Part shown: positions 43,343 to 51,980 of the stretch, one piece after another
Position numbering within the stretch: position 1 is the first letter of the stretch
Layout of the letters: each line of letters opens with the position of its first letter
Assembly (NCBI GenBank): GCA_965116165.1
Contig: OZ220484.1
Coordinates: 558,001 to 622,000, forward strand
Source of the DNA: Azophilus sp965116165
GTDB lineage: Bacteria; Pseudomonadota; Gammaproteobacteria; Pseudomonadales; Azotimanducaceae
Direction of reading: 5' to 3'
DNA length: 64,000 bases
Translations under genes and position numbers: made by a program
The notes under the pieces: generated by a model
What the model saw: the letters and a program-made list of their open reading frames with translations, nothing else
What the model was told of the DNA's origin: nothing
Database searches by the model: none

Positions 43343-45754
43343 TTGCGCAGGAAACTCATTGAAATCGCTCTGCCGCTTGACGAGATCAACGCGGCCGGCG
43401 CACGCGAGAAATCCATCCGTCACGGTCACCCGTCCACCCTGCATCTCTGGTGGTCCCGCAAACCCCTAGCGGTCGCTCGTGCGGTGATTTTCGGTCAGAT
43501 GGTGGACGATCCGTCGTCGGTGCCGGAGGAGTTCCCGACGACGGGGGATCAGGCTGCCGAGCGCGAGCGCCTGTTCCGCATCCTGCGGGAACTGGTGCTT
43601 TGGGAGAACACCGGCAACGAGACGGTGCTCGAGAGGGCGCGGGCGGAGATCCGCCGGAGCTGGCGGCGCGCCTGCGCCGACAACGCCGGCCACCCGCGCG
43701 CCGCCGAGCTCTTCGACCCCGACAGGCTCCCCGCCTTCCACGACCCCTTCGCCGGCGGCGGCGCGCTGCCGCTGGAGGCGCAGCGGCTGGGCCTGGAGGC
43801 GCACGCTTCCGACCTGAACCCGGTGGCGGTGCTCATCAACAAGGCGATGATCGAGATTCCGCCGAAGTTCGCCGGGAGGCCGCCGGTGAACCCGCGGGAC
43901 CGGTCGGGTCTCGCGGGCGGCGGCGGCTGGCCGGGCGCGTCGGGCCTGGCGGCCGATGTGCGCCACTACGGACGGTGGATGCGCGACGAGGCGCGGAGGC
44001 GGATCGGGCACCTGTACCCGGGGGCGGGGGTGACGGCGGCGATGGCGGCGGAGCGCCCGGACCTGGCGCCGTATGTCGGTCGCGAGCTCACCGTGATCGC
44101 GTGGCTGTGGGCGCGCACGGTGAGGAGTCCGAACCCGGCCTTCGCGGACGTGGAGGTGCCGCTGGCGAGCTCGTTCGTGCTGTCGTCGCGGAAGGGCAGG
44201 GAGGCGTATGTCGAGCCGGTGATCGAGGGGCGCGGGTACCGGTTCGTGGTGAGAGCTCAAAGGCCCGAGGATCCGATTGCGGCGAAGCTCGGAACCTCGG
44301 CAGGAAAGCGCAAGGCGTTCAGATGCCTCATGTCAGGCGTTCCGATTACTTATGATCACATTCGTGGCGAGGGGAAGGCTGGCCGCATGGGTGCGCGCCT
44401 GATGGCGATTGTGGCGGAAGGAAATCGGGGAAGAGTGTATCTGTCGCCTTCGGCAGAACATGAAACGGTTGCTCGAGACGTGAACCCTAAATGGAAACCG
44501 GATTGCGAGATGCCTAAGAAACATCGCAATTTCCAAGGCCCAGTCTATGGGTTGAACACCCTCGGGGATATCTTTACTGATCGCCAACTCGTCGCGCTCA
44601 CCACATTCTCCGATCTCATCGCAGAGGTTCAGCAGGTTGTGCTGGCGGATGCCCGGCGGGTCTGGAAGGCTGACGACGGCCCCGGGCTGGTCAAGGGTGG
44701 AGTTGGCGCCCAAGCCTACGCCCAGGCGGTGGGGGTGTATCTGGCGTTCGCGGTCGACTATGCGTCGAACTACTGGTCGACCATCGCGACACCTGCCGAG
44801 GGCTTCATTCGGGGCACATTCTCACTCCAAGCGATTCCGATGACTTGGGACTACGCTGAAGCACCACCCTTCGGACAGACGAGCGGGAACTGGCTTGCTG
44901 GAATTGATTGGATCGTGAAGGCACTTTTGACTTTACCCGCTCGTGGCTTGGCAGGTGCAGCATTTCAGTGCGACGCGGCTGACAACACGCATCTTGGTTG
45001 CCAGCCTATTGTCTCGACTGACCCTCCGTACTACGACAACATTGGATACGCTGATTTGTCGGATTTCTTCTATGTCTGGCTTCGGCGGTCTCTCAGGAAT
45101 ATGTTACCGGACTTGTTCGCAACGCTTGCTGTGCCCAAGGCACAGGAGTTAGTGGCCGCGCCCCACCGCCATGGAAGCAAAGAGGCTGCCGAGGAATACT
45201 TTCTCCTCGGCATGCGGCGAGCTATTGCCCAAATTGCATCACAATCGCATCCTAGCCTACCGGTTACGATTTACTATGCCTTTAAGCAATCAGAGAAGAA
45301 GAAAGGTGAGACTGATAGAGCAAGCACTGGTTGGGAAACGTTTCTTGAGGCTGTCATACAATCGGATATCACGGTCACCGGTACGTTGCCGATGCGGACT
45401 GAGCGAAGTGCACGATCAACCAGCATCGGAACGAACGCTCTTGCATCTTCGATTGTCCTTGTTGGCAGAAGGAAGCCGTCTGACGCACCACTAGCCACCC
45501 GCCGAGAATTTACTAGGGATCTTCGTAGCCGCCTACCATCCGCTCTTCGACTTCTCCAATCCGGCAACATCGCCCCCGTCGACCTCGCCCAGGCCGCCAT
45601 CGGACCCGGCATGGCGGTATACACGCGCTACGAGCGGTTACGATGCAAGTTGCTCTTGATCGTCACCGGAAGTCGCCTACAGGGACGATCCGCATTAGGA
45701 AATCGCGCCGCTGCCTGTCCCGCTACGGGATTGGTCGATATGCATTTTTTGTGA
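43343..45754 (+). CDS. Second DUF1156 DNA methylase, C-terminally truncated
   Basis: About 803 aa from a TTG start with GAGGA just upstream. Motif I is DPFAGGGALPLEA (residue about 137) and motif IV is DPPYYDNIGYADL (about 560), so the catalytic parts are present. Residues about 45-304 are virtually identical to the minus-strand copy through the 778-bp repeat. Residues about 305-739 differ. After the shared 73-bp block (residue about 763) homology stops and about 40 unrelated residues follow, so the last 200 residues of the family are missing. It may be a stored specificity cassette or a decaying duplicate. Confidence 0.8.
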   Translation: MRRKLIEIALPLDEINAAGAREKSIRHGHPSTLHLWWSRKPLAVARAVIFGQMVDDPSSVPEEFPTTGDQAAERERLFRILRELVLWENTGNETVLERARAEIRRSWRRACADNAGHPRAAELFDPDRLPAFHDPFAGGGALPLEAQRLGLEAHASDLNPVAVLINKAMIEIPPKFAGRPPVNPRDRSGLAGGGGWPGASGLAADVRHYGRWMRDEARRRIGHLYPGAGVTAAMAAERPDLAPYVGRELTVIAWLWARTVRSPNPAFADVEVPLASSFVLSSRKGREAYVEPVIEGRGYRFVVRAQRPEDPIAAKLGTSAGKRKAFRCLMSGVPITYDHIRGEGKAGRMGARLMAIVAEGNRGRVYLSPSAEHETVARDVNPKWKPDCEMPKKHRNFQGPVYGLNTLGDIFTDRQLVALTTFSDLIAEVQQVVLADARRVWKADDGPGLVKGGVGAQAYAQAVGVYLAFAVDYASNYWSTIATPAEGFIRGTFSLQAIPMTWDYAEAPPFGQTSGNWLAGIDWIVKALLTLPARGLAGAAFQCDAADNTHLGCQPIVSTDPPYYDNIGYADLSDFFYVWLRRSLRNMLPDLFATLAVPKAQELVAAPHRHGSKEAAEEYFLLGMRRAIAQIASQSHPSLPVTIYYAFKQSEKKKGETDRASTGWETFLEAVIQSDITVTGTLPMRTERSARSTSIGTNALASSIVLVGRRKPSDAPLATRREFTRDLRSRLPSALRLLQSGNIAPVDLAQAAIGPGMAVYTRYERLRCKLLLIVTGSRLQGRSALGNRAAACPATGLVDMHFL
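43478..44255 (+). repeat. 778-bp near-perfect inverted repeat, left arm
   Basis: This is the reverse complement of 49489-50266 with the same length; I could find only two single-base differences (T/G in GATCAGGC, G/T in GTGGCGGT). The match begins at CGTGCGGTGATTTTC and stops abruptly at GTGGTGAGAG. It codes for the N-terminal and motif I part of the methylase. Confidence 0.93.
45560..45632 (+). repeat. 73-bp perfect inverted repeat, left arm
   Basis: TCCGGCAACATCGCCC to ACACGCGCTACG is identical to the reverse complement of 48121-48193. It lies at the distal border of the variable region, and homology between the two methylases ends right after it in this copy. Confidence 0.92.
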
Positions 45755-45774
45755 GATGCCCGAGAGATCGATGC

Positions 45775-47547
45775 CTACAGGGGTGCCGCCTGGTATTCCA
45801 AGATGGACGAACGGCCAACGACGTCCAGAATGCGCACATCAAAGATGGCACCGCTTGAGTCGGTGAGTCGCAGGCGCTCGCCGAGGAGGAAATGCACTGG
45901 CTGTGGAGCGCCGTCGTTGATCGAGAGGTTCCGGGCATATGCGTAGGTACGATCATGGGTGTCGCGAATGGGCTCGAAGATACCCGCCAGACCCGGAATG
46001 CGCCCGCCACCTTCGGTGAAGATGACCGCACCACCGTCTCGCAACTCGCCAAGGTCAATGGCCAGAGGCTGCCGCCCCGGCATCCAATTCCGCTCAACGT
46101 GAGCCGCGTATCCCGACGCAGCGGCGTACACGGTCATGGGCAAGCGCGAGGTGTGCAACTCGATCACCACGTCGCCGGACTGATCGGTTCGGGTGCGCTT
46201 CCAAGTGCCGTTCGGATACAGCGCCAGTATATCCACATCGGGTAGTGGTTTGCCGCTTGCGCGGACGGCGATACCGACAGTCGTGGGACTCGGCTCCTGC
46301 ACCGCTGCCGGAATGATGAGCAGGGCTTCGGTACCATCGATGAGCCGATACTCGGGGGGGCGACCGCAAAGCTCCTGTGTCTCGCGCAGAATTATGGGGA
46401 TGCCATCCCCGCGCCTTTCCATGAAGTACTGGCGATCCTCGCCCCCTCGAATCCCGCCGACCCGCATACGCCCGAGCATGGACGCCAGCACTTCGTTCCG
46501 GGTGGCCTGCCGTCTTGCCATGCTCTCGATGGTGAGATTGTTCGGCAACGACCCTGGGGACTGAATCTCCAGCCGATCCTCAAACATCGACAGGCGTATT
46601 GCGGAACCACGGATTGAGTAGTCACGATGGACGACCGCATTGACGACGGCCTCGAATACGGCCCGCATGCTGTATTGCGGCAAGTCCACCCGCCCCGGCT
46701 CCTTGCGTGCGCCGACCCGCATGTTGCGGCTGGCAAACGCGATGGCGGAGGCGATCTGTCGGTCCAGGGATCCGACGATCTCCTGCGCGTCTATCTGCTC
46801 GGAGGATCGATCTCGCCCACGGTAGAACGTCGCGGTGATCCTCGCGGCAGGGAGCCACTGCTCGGGCTCGGGTGTACACAGCAGGATGCCCGCGACCGTG
46901 GCACGCAGGATTGCCGCCTGATCCCGTGCGAGCAACGCGAGTTTCTCGAGGGCCGAGGCTGGATCGACCGCGGCCTCCGCCGACAGCAATGGCTTCCAAA
47001 GCGCCTCCGAGAGTGTGCGGAATCCGGTGTCGGGAACGGTGCGTTCGTCGAATGACCGGAAACGAGCCTGCCCACGCCGCTGGGCGAGTCGCAGGCGTTC
47101 TTCGCTGGCCATCCGCCTTTTGCTGGCCCCGATGCGAACGAAGCTGCCCCCCGGACTGTCGTGCAGCGACTCGCCTTCCGGTATCTCCACCACGAGCAAC
47201 GCCCTGCCTTCGAGTTCCCGGTGGTAGGTGCGAACCGCCACGGATGGTTTGATGGTATCGGTGGCGACTTCGACAACCAGAGAGTCAAGGGCTGCGAGTT
47301 GCATCCGCGTCATGCCGTGCACGCGGCCGTCATCCGTAACCCCGCACAGGAGCACACCGCCGCGGGCATTGGCAAGGGCGGCAATCTCGTTGGCCAAGTC
47401 GTCCCGTTTCGGTCGGCGGGGTTCATTGCCAGCGAATTCGATCTGCTTACACTCGCAGCCGCTGTCCTCGCCGAGCCGTATGCGTTCCCTGATTTCGGCT
47501 TCGTCGTAGATCACACTGGAAATGCTCCGATCAACTCGGCGAACCAT
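45775..47547 (-). CDS. AlbA_2 domain ATP-binding protein (Schlafen/RecG-like accessory gene)
   Basis: About 590 aa from MVRRVDRSISSVIYDE (an ATG three codons earlier is possible). The N-terminal AlbA_2 domain shows SGCECKQIEFAGNEP, LANEIAALANARGGVLLCGV and the SFVRIGASKRRMASEE end. A GHKL-type ATP-binding region follows (FEAVVNAVVHRDYSIRGSAI, GEDRQYFMERRGDGIP). The last 200 residues form a beta-rich tail I do not recognise. The start lies inside the methylase 3' end (16-25 bp overlap), so it is co-translated with the defence operon. AlbA_2 proteins are common in anti-phage islands. Confidence 0.8.
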   Translation of the reverse strand: MVRRVDRSISSVIYDEAEIRERIRLGEDSGCECKQIEFAGNEPRRPKRDDLANEIAALANARGGVLLCGVTDDGRVHGMTRMQLAALDSLVVEVATDTIKPSVAVRTYHRELEGRALLVVEIPEGESLHDSPGGSFVRIGASKRRMASEERLRLAQRRGQARFRSFDERTVPDTGFRTLSEALWKPLLSAEAAVDPASALEKLALLARDQAAILRATVAGILLCTPEPEQWLPAARITATFYRGRDRSSEQIDAQEIVGSLDRQIASAIAFASRNMRVGARKEPGRVDLPQYSMRAVFEAVVNAVVHRDYSIRGSAIRLSMFEDRLEIQSPGSLPNNLTIESMARRQATRNEVLASMLGRMRVGGIRGGEDRQYFMERRGDGIPIILRETQELCGRPPEYRLIDGTEALLIIPAAVQEPSPTTVGIAVRASGKPLPDVDILALYPNGTWKRTRTDQSGDVVIELHTSRLPMTVYAAASGYAAHVERNWMPGRQPLAIDLGELRDGGAVIFTEGGGRIPGLAGIFEPIRDTHDRTYAYARNLSINDGAPQPVHFLLGERLRLTDSSGAIFDVRILDVVGRSSILEYQAAPL

Positions 47548-50410
47548 TGAGATCAAGCATGTCTATTTGTGCGGACTCCATCGAACCTGCGAGTTCGGTT
47601 ATCGATAGCCAGCTTGTAACAAGCGTATTGTAGACGAGCGCCTCCGCCGAGCGATCCTTCCGATCAGCCAGTGTGTACAGGCGATAGCAGAGCTCGCGAG
47701 CCGTATCGGCGGCACCGCCCAGCGCCCGCACGAGTCTGGCTGCACCTTCATCGCCCTCGGTCTCAAGAGCACGGATCAGATGGTGCACCATTTCCCATGA
47801 GGTCAACCGCGAGTCCGTTCTAGGATTCCAGTCGGTGGGAAGTTCCTTCGGCGAGAGCAGTCGTACCTTGCCAGCCTGCGAGATGAGTATCCCGGCATCC
47901 ACCATTCCTGCGATGCTGGTGTTCTTCGCCTTGGAAAGAGTTTCAGCGCGGCCGAACTCGCCTTCGGTGAACCCAAACTCCTCGAACCAGGCAAGCGCCC
48001 ATCGGCTGTCCGCATCGAAATCGCCTTCCCGTTCAGCGAGCACCTCATCAAGAATCTGGTTGATTAGTGCAAGCGCATCACGCACTGTCATCGGCTTGCC
48101 CGAAGCGTCCAACACCTTGGCGTAGCGCGTGTATACCGCCATGCCGGGTCCGATGGCGGCCTGGGCGAGGTCGACGGGGGCGATGTTGCCGGACTGCATT
48201 TGAGCGACCGCCGGTGCAAGAGTGTCCCTCAGAGCGGCCGCGAATTCACGCCGGGTCGCCAGGTTCGCATCCTCACGACGGCGACGGCATACGAGAATGA
48301 TGCTCGACGCGAGTGCGTTGGTACCCATCCCAATCATGCGATTGCCGAGTTCGGTGCGCATCGGCCATGTTCCCGTCACCCCGAAGCCAGCGCGGATCAC
48401 GGCCTCCAGAAATGTTTCCCAGCCGGTGCTCGCCTCGCCGCCGTCCGCCTTGCGTTCCGACTGCTTGAAGGCATAGAAGATGGTGGCGGGAGCGCCGGGG
48501 TGGGCCTGGTCGGCGAGTCGTCCAATCGCCCGGGTCATGCCGTCGAGGAAGAACTGCTCGGCGGCATCCCGGCTGCCGTGGCGGTAGGGCGACGCGATCA
48601 GCTCGTGGGATTTTGGTACGGCCAAGGTTGCGAAGAGGTCCGGGAAAATCGAACGCAACGAGCGCCGCAGCCAGACGTAGAAGAAGTCGGACAGGTCGGC
48701 GTAGCCGATGTTGTCGTAGTATGGTGGATCGGTGGAGACGACTTTGGGATGGCTCAACGCCTGCACGCTTGCGTCGATCTGAGCCGATGTGCTGCGGATG
48801 TTGGCCGGGAACGCCAGCAGAGCTTTCTCGACCCAGCGAACTTGGCTGAGCCAATTGCCGGTCGATGCCGAGAACGGGTTGCCCTCGGCATAATCCCACA
48901 TCATCGGCAGGGCCTGACGGCCGAACGTATTGCGAATCTTGCTATAGCCTGAATCCCATGAGCAAATTGTCGAACCACGGTCCGCGATTCGATCAAGAGT
49001 CAATGCCAGATACACCCCCACCGCCTGGGCGTAGGCTCGGGCACCGTCTCCGCCTTGGGCCAGTTCGGGGCCGTCGTTAGCCCTCCAGGCTCGCCGGGCA
49101 TCCGCCAGCACAACCTTCTGCACCCTTGCGACGAGGTCGGAGAAGGTGGTGAGCGCGACGAGTTGGCGGTCGGTGAACAGATCTCCAAATGACGTCAGTC
49201 CGTAAGCCCAGGTCCAGAACGCGCGTCGGTCATCGGAAAGATGCTGTTGAGGACGCCATGTCGGCTTTGCTTTTTCAGCCGTCCGCACGAAATCGCTACT
49301 CGGATCAAGGTAAATACGACCCCGGTCGCCCTCGGCAACCACGGCCATCAGGCGAGCACCCATCCGTTTAGCCTTTCCCTCGGACTTGACGTGATCGGGG
49401 GAAATCGGCGCCCCAGACATGAGACATCGAAAGTTCGACCCACGCGAGAGTTTGGTTCCTGCCTTCGCCTCTTCGGGCGGAGTATCAACTCTCACCACGA
49501 ACCGGTACCCGCGCCCCTCGATCACCGGCTCGACATACGCCTCCCTGCCCTTCCGCGACGACAGCACGAACGAGCTCGCCAGCGGCACCTCCACGTCCGC
49601 GAAGGCCGGGTTCGGACTCCTCACCGTGCGCGCCCACAGCCACGCGATCACGGTGAGCTCGCGACCGACATACGGCGCCAGGTCCGGGCGCTCCGCCGCC
49701 ATCGCCGCCGTCACCCCCGCCCCCGGGTACAGGTGCCCGATCCGCCTCCGCGCCTCGTCGCGCATCCACCGTCCGTAGTGGCGCACATCGGCCGCCAGGC
49801 CCGACGCGCCCGGCCAGCCGCCGCCGCCCGCGAGACCCGACCGGTCCCGCGGGTTCACCGGCGGCCTCCCGGCGAACTTCGGCGGAATCTCGATCATCGC
49901 CTTGTTGATGAGAACCGCCACCGGGTTCAGGTCGGAAGCGTGCGCCTCCAGGCCCAGCCGCTGCGCCTCCAGCGGCAGCGCGCCGCCGCCGGCGAAGGGG
50001 TCGTGGAAGGCGGGGAGCCTGTCGGGGTCGAAGAGCTCGGCGGCGCGCGGGTGGCCGGCGTTGTCGGCGCAGGCGCGCCGCCAGCTCCGGCGGATCTCCG
50101 CCCGCGCCCTCTCGAGCACCGTCTCGTTGCCGGTGTTCTCCCAAAGCACCAGTTCCCGCAGGATGCGGAACAGGCGCTCGCGCTCGGCCGCCTGATCCCC
50201 CGTCGTCGGGAACTCCTCCGGCACCGACGACGGATCGTCCACCATCTGACCGAAAATCACCGCACGGGCCGCGGCGAGCGGACGCCGCGCCCACCACAGA
50301 TGCAGCGTGCTGGGATGGCCATGACGAATCGACTTCTCTCGCGACGCCGCCGCGTTGATTGAGTCGAGTGGCAGCGACACTTCAATGAGCTTGGTCCGAG
50401 CGGCTGTCAT
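47531..50410 (-). CDS. DUF1156 anti-phage DNA methylase (complete copy)
   Basis: The protein has 959 aa, starting at MTAARTKLIEVSLPLDSIN. DUF1156 fills about the first 75 residues (IRHGHPSTLHLWWARRPL). Motif I is DPFAGGGALPLEA (137-149) and motif IV is DPPYYDNIGYADLSDFFYVW (about 560). The long segment between them and after motif IV should hold target recognition. The C-terminal 200 residues are present here only. It is an amino-type (N6-A or N4-C) DNA methylase, predicted to mark host DNA in the helicase-methylase-ATPase system. It lies 31 bp after the DUF3883 gene. Confidence 0.88.
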   Translation of the reverse strand: MTAARTKLIEVSLPLDSINAAASREKSIRHGHPSTLHLWWARRPLAAARAVIFGQMVDDPSSVPEEFPTTGDQAAERERLFRILRELVLWENTGNETVLERARAEIRRSWRRACADNAGHPRAAELFDPDRLPAFHDPFAGGGALPLEAQRLGLEAHASDLNPVAVLINKAMIEIPPKFAGRPPVNPRDRSGLAGGGGWPGASGLAADVRHYGRWMRDEARRRIGHLYPGAGVTAAMAAERPDLAPYVGRELTVIAWLWARTVRSPNPAFADVEVPLASSFVLSSRKGREAYVEPVIEGRGYRFVVRVDTPPEEAKAGTKLSRGSNFRCLMSGAPISPDHVKSEGKAKRMGARLMAVVAEGDRGRIYLDPSSDFVRTAEKAKPTWRPQQHLSDDRRAFWTWAYGLTSFGDLFTDRQLVALTTFSDLVARVQKVVLADARRAWRANDGPELAQGGDGARAYAQAVGVYLALTLDRIADRGSTICSWDSGYSKIRNTFGRQALPMMWDYAEGNPFSASTGNWLSQVRWVEKALLAFPANIRSTSAQIDASVQALSHPKVVSTDPPYYDNIGYADLSDFFYVWLRRSLRSIFPDLFATLAVPKSHELIASPYRHGSRDAAEQFFLDGMTRAIGRLADQAHPGAPATIFYAFKQSERKADGGEASTGWETFLEAVIRAGFGVTGTWPMRTELGNRMIGMGTNALASSIILVCRRRREDANLATRREFAAALRDTLAPAVAQMQSGNIAPVDLAQAAIGPGMAVYTRYAKVLDASGKPMTVRDALALINQILDEVLAEREGDFDADSRWALAWFEEFGFTEGEFGRAETLSKAKNTSIAGMVDAGILISQAGKVRLLSPKELPTDWNPRTDSRLTSWEMVHHLIRALETEGDEGAARLVRALGGAADTARELCYRLYTLADRKDRSAEALVYNTLVTSWLSITELAGSMESAQIDMLDLNGSPS
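48121..48193 (-). repeat. 73-bp perfect inverted repeat, right arm
   Basis: Reverse complement of 45560-45632 with no mismatch seen. It encodes residues about 739-763 of the complete methylase. Confidence 0.92.
49489..50266 (-). repeat. 778-bp near-perfect inverted repeat, right arm
   Basis: Partner of 43478-44255. It encodes residues about 48-307 of the complete methylase. Beyond both borders the two methylase genes still align as proteins but differ at DNA level, so identity is confined to the block. Confidence 0.93.
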
Positions 50411-50441
50411 AGCGTGTCGAGCGCCTTGAGCGAGTGTCCTT

Positions 50442-51980
50442 TCATGAGGGCGACTCCGCCCGCGCGATCAACTCATCCATACCGTAGTTTGCGCTCGTGA
50501 CAGCCCAGTCCGGTTCCTGCTCGAACGGTTGCCGCACATAGTGGACGCGATGCCCGTGCCCGTCCAGAAACTCCACGATGGCAAGGATGTAGTCATTTGG
50601 CGCGTTAAGGGCCGTTAGTACTTCGTTCCTCGTGACCGAGATCGTTTTGGCGCCGCTAACTCTTCCCTTGACCTCAATGAAGCGCAGTTTGCCCGTCTCC
50701 GGTACGCGGCTCTCTATATCATAGCCGAGACACTCAAACTCCCGATCCTTTGGTACGAACCCCAACCCCCTCTCGACCTCCATGACTATCCCGCGTGCCC
50801 GCGCTGCGGATTCCTGTGTCTCCACCACCCTGCCTCTGCTGGACACATGGCCTTTCATACGTGCGATGAGTCCGACCGGAACGACCACAGCGGCACCAAG
50901 AACCCTTGGCGGCATGACGGACAGCTTCTCTTCCTGGTTGAGTTGGGTCAAACGAGCCTGCAGCCGCTGCTCCAAGTTTTCGGCGCGTCGACGCGCCTCA
51001 CCGGAGTTCAGGCGCACACCGGGCCCGCCGGCTCGCTCCTGAACACGAAGTTGTTCTGCGCGGTGGTACCAATGCGCGATTTCCTTCGTCAGCCTATCTT
51101 TCACAGCAGCGCGTGTCTTCGCTATGGATTCTTGCCGCCTTGCTCGCACTTCAGCCAAATGGTTCGGCACGACACGGGCGATTGCCTCCCCATGCGCCTC
51201 GTCTTCAAGCTTCCGTGAGACCCACTGGAGTTCCGGTAAGGCTAGAATGTCACCGATCCCCGGTTCCTCATCACCCAGCGGACGATAGTCTAGGTAGGGT
51301 GCGTTGTGCAGGTGGCGGCGAGTTCCTCCATGGTCCATCTCAACATAAAGCATCCGCTGCGAGACAACGCGGGCCTCCCCTCCCAATCCCCGACCTCCGT
51401 CCTTAATCACATGTTCGAGCGCAAACAGAATCCGCGGCTCTTCGCCATTGTCGCGATCATCCACCAGAACCGCTCCCCGTTTCAGTAGCTCGCTGTGGCG
51501 CTCAAGGGTCAGATCAATCACAGCACCCAGCAACGGATGCCCTGGGCAAACAAATGCAGCCAGAGGTTTGTCCTTGATCTTCAGCAGATCCTTATCGAAG
51601 GCTATGCGTTCGTACTGGAGAAGAACTGGACCGCCGAGGCCGATCTCGCGATCACGACTACGCACTGCGGCCGGCACGTGGCTCACTTGGTACCTTCGGT
51701 GTTCTCGTTCCCTAGCCGTGCCTCCGAGCGTCCGGAACGCTTCGAGGAAGAACGATTCGATGTAGAAAGGCTGGAGTCTACGCGCTTGCGCCCGTTCAAG
51801 TTCCTCGCGCACGCTGGCCACCTTGCTTGTGTCCATAGCGTCTTGCACGAGCGCTCTCTCTTCGATCAGCTCCCGCAGCCGCTCGCGGTCCACGGCCTCA
51901 ATCACCTCCTGCTCCAGTCTTGCCCTAACCTCGGGGCGGTCACCGTATCGGACCGCTTCGAAAGGTTCCAAAGGTGGCAT
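50442..51980 (-). CDS. C-terminal part of SNF2-type helicase with DUF3883 domain
   Basis: The protein has 512 aa from MPPLEPFEAVRYGDRPEVR. It corresponds to the second half of large defence helicases: helical region (LRELIEERALVQDAMDTS, RLQPFYIESFFLEAF), then the C-terminal DUF3883 domain (ESRVPETGKLRFIEVKGRV, TRNEVLTALNAPNDYILAIVEF), a restriction-like fold. The start overlaps the helicase frame by 79 nt in another phase. Either the helicase is made as two chains or this is a broken gene. Confidence 0.8.
   Translation of the reverse strand: MPPLEPFEAVRYGDRPEVRARLEQEVIEAVDRERLRELIEERALVQDAMDTSKVASVREELERAQARRLQPFYIESFFLEAFRTLGGTAREREHRRYQVSHVPAAVRSRDREIGLGGPVLLQYERIAFDKDLLKIKDKPLAAFVCPGHPLLGAVIDLTLERHSELLKRGAVLVDDRDNGEEPRILFALEHVIKDGGRGLGGEARVVSQRMLYVEMDHGGTRRHLHNAPYLDYRPLGDEEPGIGDILALPELQWVSRKLEDEAHGEAIARVVPNHLAEVRARRQESIAKTRAAVKDRLTKEIAHWYHRAEQLRVQERAGGPGVRLNSGEARRRAENLEQRLQARLTQLNQEEKLSVMPPRVLGAAVVVPVGLIARMKGHVSSRGRVVETQESAARARGIVMEVERGLGFVPKDREFECLGYDIESRVPETGKLRFIEVKGRVSGAKTISVTRNEVLTALNAPNDYILAIVEFLDGHGHRVHYVRQPFEQEPDWAVTSANYGMDELIARAESPS

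Noticed and set aside
49241..50362. A 373-codon plus-strand frame opposite the methylase
   Set aside because: It is an Arg/Pro/His-rich frame opposite GC-rich coding DNA. The similar frame at 43466-44260 arises simply because the DNA is repeated.
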